From: Sepiola atlantica
Taxonomy: Eukaryota; Mollusca; Cephalopoda; Sepiida; Sepiolidae
Direction: 5' to 3'
Assembly: GCA_963556195.1 (NCBI GenBank)
Contig: OY744551.1
Location: forward strand, 10,228,701 to 10,292,700
DNA length: 64,000 nucleotides
In this document: positions 59,864-64,000 of the stretch, in pieces
Numbering within the stretch: position 1 is the first letter of the stretch
Layout of the letters: each line of letters begins with the position of its first letter
Translations under genes and position numbers: made by a program
Notes under the pieces: generated by a model
The model's database searches: none
What the model saw: only the letters and a program-made list of their open reading frames with translations
What the model was told of the DNA's origin: nothing

Positions 59864-62852
59864 GTTTAACATTTAAGAAATTGACTTCCAAACTAATCTA
59901 TCTCTGGCCAGGTCTTTATTTATCCCTCTTTCCCTAAGGTCAATTTTTATCACTTCCTCCCATGTTTTCCTTGAAACTGAACCCGCTATCTCAACTGTTC
60001 TACATCTACTAACCCAAAAACTCTCACCCATTCTTTCAATGTGACCAAACCAACAGAATCTCCTGTTCTGCACACATCTCCCTATACTGGCCAGATTTAA
60101 CCTTCCTCTGAGGTCATCAGATCTAAGCCTTTCTTTAAGACTCAAATTACACATCCATCCTATTATTATACTAAATGTGAGTTAATCAACGTTTATTTTT
60201 TCTTATATACAAAATGCATGCTAAAATCTACCTTAGTTCTGGGATTGAGTTATGTTTGAAAAAAATCCTGTTTTAATTGTTCTAATTAGCCATAACTTAT
60301 AATTAATTGAATAAGTCACCCAGATCTCTCTTAGCTATCGATGTATTTCTCTCGTTCACTCTAACTCTATGTTGATTCAACCACTCTTTAATATTTCTTA
60401 ATGTTTGTAAATAATTCTCCTTTCTTCCTCTGTGTACCTAAAACTAAACGGAACTTCCATGAACAAAGTTTCTTTCCAACACAATACCACTGGGCTGCTT
60501 CTCATCTGACTACAACATAGTCGTTTTCAAGTCTAATGTTAACAAATTATTGTCGAGCCGTCCTCTTAAATAATCAAATTCTGCCCAGTTTCAACCATCG
60601 TTACCAATCATCCAGGTGTTGTCTCACTGCCCACCTGACAAACTCAGTAACCCTTATCCTCGAGTCGCCATTAAGCCTTGATAAACAATAAGTTGATAGT
60701 CCATTACAAATAAAACACCCTAAAAATGGCCTATTTAAAAATTTAAAAAAAAAATGGGTCTGTGACATGGCCATCCCTACTACAGGCCAGGCAATCGTGC
60801 AACTGGGGTCTTTTACTGGGGGCCATGTGAATTTTCTTAAATATTCGATATAGAAGTTGCAAACAAAGGTAAAATTCATCTGTGAGATTAGTTTGATGTT
60901 TTTATGTGTTTTACATACCAAATAATAAGAACCACAATGAGCTAATTGATAAATTTGACAATTGACAAATTCCTATAATTGAAGAGACCGGTAATTTTGA
61001 ATAAACAAAGGCAAATGCATATTTCGATGAAGAATTTTTATTTCAATGTTGGATTTTTTTTTAGAGAATTTGTACTTATGTCAAAAGATCATTACTTGTA
61101 TATTGTGGTTAAAAAGAAAAAAAAGGATCCGCACCAGTTGATGATATAGTTTGCAACTTCTATATCGAATATTTAAGAAAGTTCACATGGCCCCCAGTAA
61201 AAGACCCCAGTTGCACGATTGCCTGGCCTGTAGTAGGGATGGCCATGGTCTGTGATCATTTAGAGAAAGATTGATTCTCTTTTTTCAGCGTAGTCATCTA
61301 ATTTCGAATTTGAAGTAAAATTTTCGGGTTGCAACAAATCCTGTCATTTAATTTCCACTTTTTGATTTTACTTCTTGGCACACTTAAAAAACTGATACAG
61401 AAAATGAAATAAAATTTTAGTTGTAAGGATACAATTCTTTTTATATTCGTCGATTAAAAATATACAAGTAAAAGTTTCTTGAATACCCGTGCAAAAAAAT
61501 TGGCCAATGTAAAAAATAACAAAACCATGGAAGTGATTTTAAACGAGTATCAAAACCAACTTTTTGTTTGGCTTTTTTCGACTGTTTACGTAAACAACCG
61601 GAAGATGCCGCAGCGCTTATAAGATTTTCTGGCTGGCATATTTAAAAAAGTAGATGAACCTACAAAAAATGATTGTCTACTTTTTAAGGTGATCACATGT
61701 GAACACCCCGAAAAAATATTTTAGAATTTCAAGTGGGGGATTAGTTTCCCGGGCCATTGTGACTTTTTAGGAGAGTGAACTAATTTTTTTTAATCTCTAA
61801 CCTTAAGCCGGACTGGCAAAATCGTAAAACCATATGAAATTGCCTTAAAAATTAAAACTCACAGAATTTATCTCCCATAGCAAAAAATAAGGTTCACAGT
61901 CCTAAAACGTTACAATAGCTCGGAAATGAGGTATCATTTTATGTTAAATTGGTTAGCACTTTTTATGCCTGCCACTGCCCGCCACCAATCAAAATCATGA
62001 GTTTATTATTTACTTTTCCTCTGCTCTAAGTATTTTAAAAATGAAAAAAAAACTTTTGGTTCTTATCCAGTTTAGTGGATACTTTCGAAAAAACAACTTA
62101 AGGCAATTAATTAAAGTGATAATGAATTTCATCGCGTTAGGACACACGATTCATTGTCCAGAAGGGTTGATCAAATTTTGCCAGTAAAAAAAAAATGGCA
62201 CAACATGCAAAAACTGATCAATATGCTTGGTGATGTACGAATGTGAAATGCAGAGTATGGACATCGCTAAGAACAGGTACATTTTCTACACAATGACTAA
62301 ATTTGAAAATGAGCTAACAAAATTTCTCAAAAAGAACAAATTTATTAATTTAACTTTCTCGTGAAAAAGAAATTTTTAATATAACTTTCTTGTGAAAAAA
62401 ATTTTGTTAATTTAACTTTCTCTTGAAAAATTTTTTTTTAATTTAACTTTCTTGTGAAAAAATTTTTTGATTTAACTTTATTGTGAAAAAAAAGTTACAT
62501 AAAAAATTTCATTGAATTTCAAAAAGAAATTTTTAATATAACTTTCTTGTGAAAAAAATTTTGTTAATTTAACTTTCTCGTGAAAAAAATTTTGTTAATT
62601 TAACTTTCTCTTGAAAAAAATTTTTTTAATTTAACTTTCTCTTGAAAAAATTTTTTTTAATTTAACTTTCTTGTGAAAAAATTTTTTTGATTTAACTTTA
62701 TTGTGAAAAAAAAGTTACATAAAAAATTTCATTGAATTTCAACTTTTTTTTTCTTTTTTTCAGGATCTTCAAAATCAAGTGAAACATTTAGAGTTTGATA
62801 TCGCAGTAAAAACTATTTCAATTTTGAGATACATCACTGATAATTTAAACGA
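34122..62852 (+). CDS. ZMYND10: ZMYND10, 5' part (six coding exons, gene continues past right edge)
   Basis: Joining 34122-34210, 41459-41567, 45866-45979, 56006-56139, 59674-59743 and 62764-62852 gives an open frame of 605 nt (201 codons plus 2 nt). Every junction has GT donor and AG acceptor and phases agree (2,0,0,2,0,2). The product contains stretches I recognise from ZMYND10: GEAEMYVESLRTFEMQEIG, WTRQHEYLEKLNIQAI, KTTFPLYIV, YHEATVVNLLETTLF, CESADDSLLDLIDYCYRKL and ILRYITDNL. In animals ZMYND10 (DNAAF7) is a cytosolic factor that works with LRRC6 and chaperones to preassemble axonemal outer and inner dynein arms. Human ZMYND10 is about 440 residues, so roughly 45% of the protein is here and the C-terminal MYND zinc finger is not. 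Introns are 7.2, 4.3, 10.0, 3.5 and 3.0 kb and packed with transposons. No frameshift or stop is seen, so the gene looks intact. Identity is from remembered family sequence, not a search. Confidence 0.93.
34795..34850. repeat. 15-bp perfect hairpin
   Basis: GTCGGTACTTTCCGG and its exact complement CCGGAAAGTACCGAC are separated by 16 bases, 65 bases before the TIR element at 34916. Confidence 0.7.
34916..35920. mobile_element. Non-autonomous TIR element (1005 bp), same family as 5182-5810
   Basis: Ends GGTACTGATATCGATC and its inverse GATCGATATCAGTACC, TIRs of about 120 bases, and the shared interior GATACGTTGCTGCGTCCTAT with a short CCCTAA run at ~35727. It has extra sequence (35110-35590) lacking in the first copy. 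Inserted in ZMYND10 intron 1. Confidence 0.8.
36223..36670. mobile_element. Inverted-repeat MITE, 448 bp
   Basis: GGTGCTTGTACAGAGAAGCG and AAATTATCAATA at the left recur inverted at the right end; arms of about 160 bases (36223-36390 and 36520-36670) flank a central segment. The GGTGCTT terminus and size resemble the 8959-9390 element. ZMYND10 intron 1. Confidence 0.78.
37035..37335. repeat. ~62-bp tandem repeat, four copies, with poly-C
   Basis: AACATTTGATTAACAATGGT followed by TCCTTTGACC and a C-run then A-run, at 37085, 37150, 37213 and 37277. Confidence 0.85.
37600..37830 (-). repeat. Third copy of the hammerhead-like 1.2-kb family
   Basis: GGGAAATGAAAAAGGAAAAA, TTCATCAACGTTTCGTCTTT and AGACTTCCTCAGG recur beside a short TA tract. 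Only one arm is present. The right part (CGTGGCTACTGAGAGCGTTG) also occurs at 47445-47470. Confidence 0.65.
38020..38290 (+). pseudogene. LINE ORF C-terminal scrap (another RTE-like family)
   Basis: Frames pieced by eye give VTIRTAKRRWASHLSRSTD, RVTEWTP, WWRDDLDNVAELMILSQNR and SAFAWLADGKGN, resembling the 'KWRWAGHVARR.D.RWT..VTEW.PR...R.RGRP..RWRDDL' tail of RTE-type RTs. It is split across frames by small indels. Confidence 0.6.
38290..38370 (-). mobile_element. tRNA-like fragment
   Basis: The minus strand has CAACCAGCAACTTCGAGGTT and the B box GAGTTCAATCCTCAC. It abuts the LINE tail scrap at 38020-38290. Confidence 0.5.
39170..39330 (-). mobile_element. RTE-like LINE 3' end, fourth copy
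   Basis: Contains the same CATGCCGGCATGCGTTGGAC and CTATCTCTGGCCAGGTCTTT segments as the other copies, on the minus strand, with no long reading frame left. GTCGTCGTCG stands where the others have GAT repeats. Confidence 0.65.
39535..39660 (+). repeat. Hammerhead-like repeat (GGTCGG...CGGCC-GAAACGTTG family)
   Basis: AAAAGGTCGGAGGTTACATC, GGCCGAAACGTTGTGAGAAT and AACACTCAAGATGAGTACAG recur at 46940-47040. The stem-loop followed by GAAACG is hammerhead-like; at the 46.9-kb copy it is preceded by CTGAAGA. Stem III and a cleavage site cannot be assigned. Confidence 0.5.
40470..40952 (+). pseudogene. RTE-like LINE ORF C-terminus with (GATGAT)n tail
   Basis: Translation gives YGSETRPVRVADMCCMERND, MRMIRWMCNVGLKKRLRSDD and ARCVQNRRFQWFIARMDESS, typical of the C-terminal end of RTE-type reverse transcriptases (SETWALR...RMIRWMCG...). 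The 3' part (AAGCCGTCCAACATATGCCA then GCATGTAAAAGGGCCATTAA) ends in a (GAT)n tail. At least one frameshift follows WRK. It lies in ZMYND10 intron 1. Confidence 0.75.
40953..41392 (-). mobile_element. Second copy of the 16.4-17.2 kb LTR sequence, partial
   Basis: Inverse-oriented match to ~16620-17090: the same TTAGGGGAATTAAATTCCC core, the same CTAGCTTAAG-like segment and the same GGTATGCAACA. It interrupts a (GAT)n tract, with GAT repeats on both sides (40880-40952 and 41391-41411), so it landed in the tail of the LINE at 40470-40890. It lies in ZMYND10 intron 1, just upstream of exon 2. Confidence 0.7.
41459..41567 (+). CDS. ZMYND10: ZMYND10 coding exon 2
   Basis: Acceptor TTCAG ends at 41458 and the donor GTAAGT starts at 41568. 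It completes codon 30 (Ala) and runs to residue 66, containing WTRQHEYLEKLNIQAI and ending SHAK. It is directly followed by the four-copy ~117-bp tandem repeat in intron 2. Confidence 0.92.
41705..42165. repeat. ~117-bp tandem repeat, four copies, beside exon 2
   Basis: GGCTCAATTGATAGTGACGT, GTGGTGATGTGGCAGCTGAA and TGCAATAATGTAACAAAAGA recur four times with few changes, starting 140 bases inside ZMYND10 intron 2. Confidence 0.87.
42690..43065. repeat. GAGA/GAACAAGAGATGGAAT minisatellite
   Basis: Units of 26-36 bases, AGAACAAGAGATGGAATGAG plus a variable number of AG, repeated about 11 times. Confidence 0.87.
43069..43240. repeat. Palindromic element, 172 bp
   Basis: GGTTTCCTTGAGATAGGCTG at the left is complementary to the right end, with arms of ~83 bases and a loop of ~10 bases (43152-43162). 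Few mismatches. ZMYND10 intron 2. Confidence 0.78.
43300..43480 (+). repeat. Hammerhead-like hairpin relic
   Basis: CTTGACAAAGCCC-atataacattt-GGGC-GAAACCTTGAG follows the same CUGANNA-hairpin-GAAAC plan in decayed form. It has short (TA)n on its left at 43287-43303. Confidence 0.4.
43620..43841 (+). mobile_element. tRNA-headed element with hammerhead and (TA)n tail (copy B)
   Basis: A-box-like TGGCCGATGGATAAGACC (43628-43645) and B-box GGGTTCGCGCC (43678-43688) are followed by a hammerhead at 43712-43755. Then comes an AT-rich tail (TATTAAAATAATTAATAAAT) and (TA)n from 43797. The order is the same as copy A but the sequence is unrelated in detail, so it is a different family with the same architecture. 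ZMYND10 intron 2. Confidence 0.65.
43712..43755 (+). ncRNA. Hammerhead ribozyme, type I (copy B)
   Basis: Stem I CCTACA (43711-43716) pairs with TGTAAG (43750-43755) with one mismatch. Core CTGAAGA 43717-43723, stem II TGC-gtta-GCA, GAAA 43736-43739, palindromic stem III CATCGATG, U-C at 43748-43749. Position 7 is A, which the hammerhead tolerates. Stem II is short and 10.1/11.1 is a T/T mismatch. Confidence 0.6.
44190..44412 (+). mobile_element. tRNA-headed element with hammerhead and (TA)n tail (copy C)
   Basis: A-box-like CGGCCAAATTGGTAGGAAGC (44198-44217), B-box-like AGGGTTCAAATT (44241-44252), hammerhead 44268-44315, AT-rich tail, then (TA)n 44359-44412. ZMYND10 intron 2. Confidence 0.65.
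44268..44315 (+). ncRNA. Hammerhead ribozyme, type I (copy C)
   Basis: Stem I TCCATA (44269-44274) pairs perfectly with TATGGA (44310-44315). Core CTGACGA 44275-44281, GAAA 44294-44297, stem III CAT-atgc-ATG, U-C at 44308-44309. Stem II (GCATAAAAACGT) is weak, with only a G-U and a C-G pair, so activity is doubtful although every core base is there. Confidence 0.6.
44417..44658. mobile_element. Short inverted-repeat element
   Basis: CAAAAGCAAGGAAATTCCCA and TTACACTTTTATTGTCATTA (44417-44470) recur inverted at 44603-44658. It starts directly after the (TA)n tail of hammerhead copy C. Confidence 0.72.
45230..45430 (+). mobile_element. tRNA-headed element with hammerhead (copy D)
   Basis: A-box-like CTGGCCTATCGGTTAGCAAC (45258-45277), B-box-like GGGTTTCGAATC (45311-45322), hammerhead 45350-45401 and AT-rich tail ATAAAATAAACAATAACAAA. 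It lies in a direct duplication of about 340 bases (45147-45478 and 45487-45740). The second unit carries a damaged ribozyme and a long (TA)n tail. ZMYND10 intron 2. Confidence 0.72.
45350..45401 (+). ncRNA. Hammerhead ribozyme, type I (copy D, best formed)
   Basis: Stem I TCTATG (45350-45355) pairs fully with CATAGA (45396-45401). Core CTGATGA 45356-45362; stem II GTCT (45363-45366) with AGAC (45378-45381), giving the usual 10.1 G-C pair; GAAA 45382-45385; stem III CG-TATA-CG; U-C cleavage site 45394-45395. The layout closely resembles the schistosome Sm-alpha hammerhead. Confidence 0.82.
45590..45802 (+). mobile_element. Duplicate of copy D with deleted hammerhead and (TA)n tail
   Basis: Repeats the head (A-box from 45598, GGGTTTAGAATC near 45650) and the 3' half of the ribozyme (AGAGACGAAATGTATACGTC at 45701-45720). 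An 11-base deletion removes most of the CTGATGAGTCTTG segment at 45694-45698. It ends in (TA)n 45744-45802, 64 bases before ZMYND10 exon 3. Confidence 0.68.
45866..45979 (+). CDS. ZMYND10: ZMYND10 coding exon 3
   Basis: The acceptor TTTTTTCAG ends at 45865 and the donor GTAAGT starts at 45980. It encodes residues 67-104 (38 whole codons), including TEIWKKKIFTELLDMKFEP and KTTFPLYIV. A 250-base CTT-rich polypyrimidine tract starts about 80 bases into the following intron. Confidence 0.93.
46055..46320 (+). repeat. CTT/CTTTTT polypyrimidine tract in ZMYND10 intron 3
   Basis: Over 260 bases of nearly pure pyrimidine (CTTCTT, CTTTTTCTTTTTCTT, CTTCTT again), starting ~75 bases after the exon 3 donor. 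It is capable of triplex formation. Confidence 0.88.
46331..46522 (-). pseudogene. Possible LINE ORF tail (RPRK.WL.CVK.D motif)
   Basis: Minus-strand RPRKFWLECVKSNMTTCNPT, then VLPTLESRT, resembles the 'GRPRKRW.DCVK.DM' end of non-LTR RT proteins. Sequence around its 3' end recurs at 47185-47235. It is short and the assignment is tentative. Confidence 0.4.
46900..47045 (+). repeat. Hammerhead-like repeat, second copy
   Basis: CTGAAGAAGGTCGG-agattaca-TCGGCC-GAAACGTTG at about 46947-46982, then AACATTCAAGATAAGAATAG. It has the CUGANGA box, one extra A, a hairpin and GAAA, but no closing stem III. A further minus-strand relic lies at 46720-46770. Confidence 0.5.
47255..47500 (-). repeat. Fourth copy of the hammerhead-like 1.2-kb family
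   Basis: (TA)n 47257-47283, then GGAAATGAAAAAGGAAAAAC and the block CTGAGGATGTC...GACGAAACG on the minus strand. The right end matches the 37.8-kb copy up to GGTCGGGCTGAGAGAAGTC. It lies 550 bases before the Penelope-like element. Confidence 0.65.
47690..48020 (+). repeat. Foldback copy of the 1.0-kb element with (TA)n, directly before the Penelope-like ORF
   Basis: 47722-47790 and 47830-47880 are inverted with respect to each other (ACTGGCATGTCGATGTTATC and its complement). The 3' part (TAGCTCTATTTGATATTGAG, ATTACTACCCTGTCGATG) ends in (TA)n 47994-48020, immediately next to the PLE reading frame. Confidence 0.6.
48020..49527 (+). mobile_element. Penelope-like retroelement, C-terminal RT plus GIY-YIG endonuclease ORF, 5' truncated
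   Basis: The open frame 48058-49527 (489 codons, open back to the (TA)n tract at ~48020) begins just before the RT catalytic box YRDD (residues 33-36). VNFLDITLDL follows, as in the RT thumb of Penelope-like elements. A basic stretch leads into TWFNPPYS, a conserved linker motif. A Cys cluster (CNCR...CPLGGNC) precedes a GIY-YIG-type endonuclease at about residues 361-400 (IVYKCDV...YIGSTGGEFKDRFRNH). PLEs copy RNA with this RT and nick target DNA with the GIY-YIG domain. The N-terminal RT fingers/palm are missing, replaced at the junction by (TA)n. The rest has no stop or frameshift, unlike every other element in the window, suggesting recent insertion. A Gly/Asn-rich segment at ~165-235 looks longer than usual. 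It sits in ZMYND10 intron 3 in sense orientation. Confidence 0.9.
49528..51170 (+). other. AT-rich sequence downstream of the Penelope-like ORF
   Basis: No reading frame or clear repeat pairing. The first few hundred bases may be the element's 3' UTR; its 3' boundary could not be found. A G-run of about 20 lies at ~50863-50881. Confidence 0.4.
51181..51237 (+). ncRNA. Hammerhead ribozyme, type I (copy E)
   Basis: Stem I TTTCC (51181-51185) pairs with GGAAA (51233-51237). Core CTGATGA 51186-51192; a strong stem II of ten pairs (CTGCCAAGCA with TGCTTGGTAG, loop AGTAAC); GAAA 51221-51224; palindromic stem III CACGTG; U-A cleavage site 51231-51232. Position 10.1/11.1 is T/T. It forms the outer end of a 280-bp inverted-repeat arm. 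No tRNA-like head is visible. Confidence 0.65.
51506..51615 (+). ncRNA. Hammerhead ribozyme with ~30-bp stem I (copy F)
   Basis: Stem I runs from GTAAGCAATG (51507) to GC (51539) and pairs with 51583-51614 over about 30 pairs with one bulged T. Core CTGACGA 51540-51546; stem II TCCC/GGGA; GAAA 51561-51564; stem III CAC with GTG around a ten-base loop; U-A cleavage site 51581-51582. 10.1/11.1 is again T/T. It sits between the arms of a larger inverted repeat, next to (TA)n. Confidence 0.7.
52585..52680 (+). mobile_element. tRNA-derived SINE fragment
   Basis: GCGATGGTGTAGTTGATAAA (A-box-like) and AGTTCGAACCCACTC (B box), followed by T-rich sequence and the LINE 3' scrap. No hammerhead follows. 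Confidence 0.6.
52715..52790 (-). mobile_element. LINE 3'-UTR scrap (CR1/Jockey-like family)
   Basis: TTCACCCCAAACAAGGCAAG followed by TAGACGTAAGGGGCTACTGA and GAATTAGGGTG matches the minus-strand 3' end seen at 19862-19930. Only the terminal ~75 bases are present. Confidence 0.7.
53405..53485 (+). ncRNA. 3' half of a copy-F-type hammerhead (degenerate)
   Basis: CTGGGGATGAAACATGGGAG then CCTCTGTGTAACTTAATTGC repeats the GAAA/stem III/cleavage half of copy F, followed by TTTTCATAGCTTACTA and (TA)n. The CUGANGA half is missing. Confidence 0.6.
53524..53700. repeat. Near-perfect palindrome, 177 bp
   Basis: Arms 53524-53605 and 53620-53700 (TTGAACCAGAAATTGCCACG ... and complement) are separated by a 14-base loop with only one or two mismatches. 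It follows (TA)n and TATTTATT. Confidence 0.82.
54045..54310 (-). repeat. Copy of the 1.0-kb element with (TA)n tail
   Basis: (TA)n 54047-54093, followed by the complement of the CTCTATTTACTATTGAGCAC segment. GATTGATAACATCAATATGC and CAGTGTAGCAG at the far end match 1065-1105, though in a locally rearranged order. Confidence 0.5.
55020..55395 (-). mobile_element. LTR-like dispersed repeat
   Basis: The minus strand (GACTAAGAGAAAAGACCGGA, CAGATGATGAGATGAG, GTACAACTGATT, GTGTTTTTCTTGTGAATGC, GGTCGTACCCTCGGCAATCG) matches 63585-63960 on the plus strand at roughly 80%. No coding region. ZMYND10 intron 3. Confidence 0.6.
55600..55920 (+). pseudogene. RTE-like LINE C-terminal fragment, second copy
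   Basis: Encodes CVTWKEMRMIRWMCNVSLKD and RLRSDDLRGRLNLDSIGRCV, then QNRRLQW and a stop. The 3' end again carries AAGCCGTCCAACACATGCCT and a GATGATG tract. It ends ~90 bases before ZMYND10 exon 4. Confidence 0.75.
56006..56139 (+). CDS. ZMYND10: ZMYND10 coding exon 4
   Basis: The acceptor TATTTGCAG ends at 56005 and the donor GTAAGC starts at 56140. It encodes residues 105-148 plus two bases of 149: YHEATVVNLLETTLFYPE then CESADDSLLDLIDYCYRKL, the most conserved part of the family visible here. It lies 100 bases after a LINE 3' end and its GAT repeat. Confidence 0.94.
56835..57145. repeat. (GA)n/GATAGAGACAAACAGAAAG minisatellite
   Basis: GATAGAGACAAACAGAAAGG plus GA runs repeats about six times in ZMYND10 intron 4. 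CT runs at 57585-57690 are a separate tract. Confidence 0.85.
57820..58145 (-). pseudogene. CR1/Jockey-like LINE fragment
   Basis: Minus-strand translation: MGSLYLARKILPPASILYLY, KAIIRPCINYCCHTWAGAP and SLSLLDRVQKKKRV, the same ORF2 region as 19940-20668, preceded by the FKLLGLTFTGNINWNKYIEDT-like segment to 58145. It is frameshifted at a T-run and ends in the LQPLS region. It lies in ZMYND10 intron 4. Confidence 0.8.
58310..58690 (-). mobile_element. SINE sharing the U2-SINE body but with a different head
   Basis: The minus-strand body (CTAGGAGGTGCACCCTCCCA, GGGGAATGCCGACGGGGTTG, CTTGTGTCACATATTCC) matches the U2-SINE family. The upstream head (TTCGGCAGGAACTGGGCCAT, GGTGGCCTTTTATCTGCC) is not U2-like and resembles the head of the 6.0-6.7 kb copy. 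I do not recognise the head's parent RNA. Confidence 0.7.
58787..59420. repeat. ~365-bp imperfect direct duplication
   Basis: TTGTCAGATTTTCAAAGTCA, TACCATGTTATTGGCAATAT and CAGCAAGGGGGATAACTCAT occur at 58787-59015 and 59155-59385. It is followed at 59465 by CCCGGGCAACGCCGGATAGG, an element end also present (inverted) at 18560. Confidence 0.8.
59674..59743 (+). CDS. ZMYND10: ZMYND10 coding exon 5
   Basis: The acceptor is a T-rich tract ending CCAG at 59673; the donor is GTTAAG at 59744, a weaker but acceptable GT site. The 70 nt complete codon 149 (Arg) and encode residues 150-172, a Glu/Asn-rich segment. This region varies in length between animals, so support comes from phase, splice sites and position rather than strong similarity. 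Confidence 0.82.
59815..60165 (-). pseudogene. RTE-like LINE C-terminal fragment, third copy
   Basis: Minus-strand translation MCNLSLKERLRSDDLRGRLN, RRFCWFGHIERMGESFW, SRCRTVEIAGSVSRKTWEEV and GINKDLARDRLVWKSIS is the best preserved version of this family (93 codons open). The tail on the minus strand is ATGATGATG (59815-59860). It lies 70 bases inside intron 5, right after exon 5. Confidence 0.8.
60754..61252. mobile_element. Inverted-repeat element, ~500 bp
   Basis: 60754-60862 (ATGGCCATCCCTACTACAGG, CAATCGTGCAACTGGGGTCT) is repeated inverted at 61146-61252, with ~280 bases between. ZMYND10 intron 5. Confidence 0.78.
61253..62329. other. ZMYND10 intron 5, nothing recognised
   Basis: AT-rich; 61800-61930 has similarity in phrasing to 1860-1990 (GACTGGCAAGATCGTAAAAC / GACTGGCAAAATCGTAAAAC, AGAATTCATC/AGAATTTATC, GGCATAAAACCCTAGAA-like), so another dispersed repeat is present. 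Confidence 0.45.
62330..62750. repeat. ~26-bp and ~220-bp nested tandem repeat before exon 6
   Basis: TTAATTTAACTTTCTCGTGA with A-run variants repeats about 11 times. The whole block ending AAAGTTACATAAAAAATTTC and ATTGAATTTCAA appears twice (to 62522 and to 62742). It abuts the polypyrimidine tract of the exon 6 acceptor. Confidence 0.85.
62764..62852 (+). CDS. ZMYND10: ZMYND10 coding exon 6
   Basis: The acceptor TTTTTTTCAG ends at 62763 and the donor GTGAGT starts at 62853. It encodes residues 173-201 plus two bases: DLQNQVKHLEFDIAVKTIS then ILRYITDNLNE, matching the 'EFEIALK...LRYITD' block of the family. The remaining exons are outside the window. Confidence 0.91.
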
Positions 62853-63237
62853 GTGAGTAATTCCGTCTACCCTTTCTTCCTATCAAATATCACATACTAA
62901 AATGCTTATAATATTTCTGGAACAATGTGAGAACGTTCTTTTACGTGCACGTCTCTCGGATATTTTTTTCAATTCTTTTCTTTCCTCCAACTTTTTTTTG
63001 TTCATTTGCTTTTGTCAACCCTATGATACTATGGACCAAGACCCGAAACAATGGGAGGAAATCTGGTGATACCAGATCAGGCTGCCCTGTGGCTCCCTGA
63101 GACGAAATTCACCTACATTGACGTTTTTTTTTTTTTTTTTTTTTTTTTTTTTGTAAAACTTAATTATGTTCTACAAAACCAAAAACAAAAACAACAGCCC
63201 CTCTCCCTTTCTCCCTCCCCTTTTTTATTTAATTTTA

Positions 63238-63470
63238 GAACTTGAAGCATAAATCTTTTACTATAATGACCAGATTCGGCATTAAATAACCCAAAAAGGG
63301 TTGATATGCCGTAAAACAAAACTACCAAACCAAAAACCCTGATTAAACATTTGAAGATATAAAGAACTTGAAGCATAAAAACTTTTACTATAATGACCAG
63401 ATTCGGCATTAAATAACCCAAAAAGGGTTGATATGCCGTAAAACAAAACTACCAAACCAAACTACCAATG
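63238..63470. repeat. ~125-bp direct duplication
   Basis: GAACTTGAAGCATAAA, ACTATAATGACCAGATTCGG and GGGTTGATATGCCGTAAAAC occur at 63239-63345 and 63364-63465. Confidence 0.85.
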
Positions 63471-63584
63471 GGAGGAAATGATTTATGAAACGAGCAAAAG
63501 TATCGGAAGTAGGATGAATAGTCAGATGGGTGTAACTGATAGGGCAAGCATGGAAGTAGTCAGCTTCTATTGTTCAGAGATGCG

Positions 63585-63960
63585 GTCACTAAGACAAAAG
63601 ACCGGACTCAGGATTGCCGGTTGAAACTAAATATATTGGAGTTTACGGCAGTTGACGAGTTTATGGCAGTTGACGAGTTTCTGTTAGTTTACGAGTTTAC
63701 GTTAGTTTTGTGACAGTTAGTGACTCGGAGAGAAGACGATCAGATCAGGCAGAGCCTTAGCAGATGATGAGATGAGCTGATGACTTTGAGTGACGACAAT
63801 GTGTGCTTCGACAGTCCACGACGGTGTCACACGTATTCATAGTACAACTGATTTGTGCACAATGTGTCGGAGTTTGTGTTCTTTCTTGTGGGCCCGCATT
63901 GCTTTTATTTTTCTATGCTTGTATACAAGTGCTTGTACCCTGGGCGGTCGTCAGTGGAAT
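63585..63960 (+). mobile_element. LTR-like dispersed repeat, second copy
   Basis: CACTAAGACAAAAGACCGGA through CTTGTACCCTGGGCGGTCG matches the 55.0-55.4 kb repeat in inverse orientation. It includes GAGTTTACG/GTTGACGAGTTT short repeats. The element may continue past the window edge. Confidence 0.6.
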
Positions 63961-64000
63961 AGACTATATGGCCAGAACGAGAGATGAAGATGAACAGAAG

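Overview
The window is animal genomic DNA. It is AT-rich, repeat-dense and gene-poor. It carries the 5' part of one recognisable host gene, ZMYND10, on the plus strand: six coding exons between 34122 and 62852, with canonical GT/AG borders and introns of 3-10 kb. The exons encode the first ~201 residues of a protein that is about 440 residues in human; the C-terminal MYND zinc finger lies beyond the right edge. A cilium/flagellum dynein-assembly gene, metazoan transposon families (Penelope-like, CR1/Jockey-like and RTE-like LINEs, Ty3 and Ty1 fragments, snRNA- and tRNA-headed SINEs) and TTAGGG-type interstitial repeats indicate an invertebrate. LINE 3' ends in (GATGAT)n preceded by a 'CATGCCAGCATG'-like motif make me favour a mollusc, possibly a cephalopod. 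The species is inference only.

Layout. 1-8 kb: foldback repeats, a 15-bp minisatellite, long (TA)n tracts and a TIR element (5182-5810) with telomere-like repeats inside. 8-9.4 kb: two tandem U2-snRNA-headed SINEs and a near-perfect 432-bp palindrome. 10.1-11.75 kb: a TTAGACTA-based satellite. 12.2-13.8 kb: a 1.5-kb element with long inverted arms. 15-17.3 kb: a collapsed Ty1/copia element, a 749-bp solo LTR nested in a LINE, and another LINE fragment. 17.8-21 kb: a U2-headed SINE, a three-module repeat and a LINE. 22.2-27.3 kb: two oppositely oriented Ty3/gypsy reverse-transcriptase fragments enclosing two satellites, one with a 432-bp higher-order repeat. 27.3-31 kb: hammerhead-bearing SINE copies and a third U2 SINE with target duplications. 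31.2-32.9 kb: interstitial telomeric repeats, then a 60-70-bp AT-rich minisatellite. 34.1-62.9 kb: ZMYND10, whose introns hold MITEs, LINE ends, a Penelope-like element with a long open C-terminal reading frame (48058-49527) and a cluster of hammerhead ribozymes. 63-64 kb: short tandem duplications and an LTR-like repeat also present at 55 kb.

The most interesting content is a set of at least six sequences that fit the complete type I hammerhead ribozyme plan (CUGANGA core, stem II, GAAA, short palindromic stem III, UH cleavage site, matching stem I). Four lie directly downstream of a tRNA-like A-box/B-box head and are followed by an AT-rich tail, usually (TA)n. This suggests short pol III-transcribed, self-cleaving retroelements of which many (TA)n tracts here may be the 3' tails. 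Folding was done by eye and homology calls are from memory of the families; no search was run.
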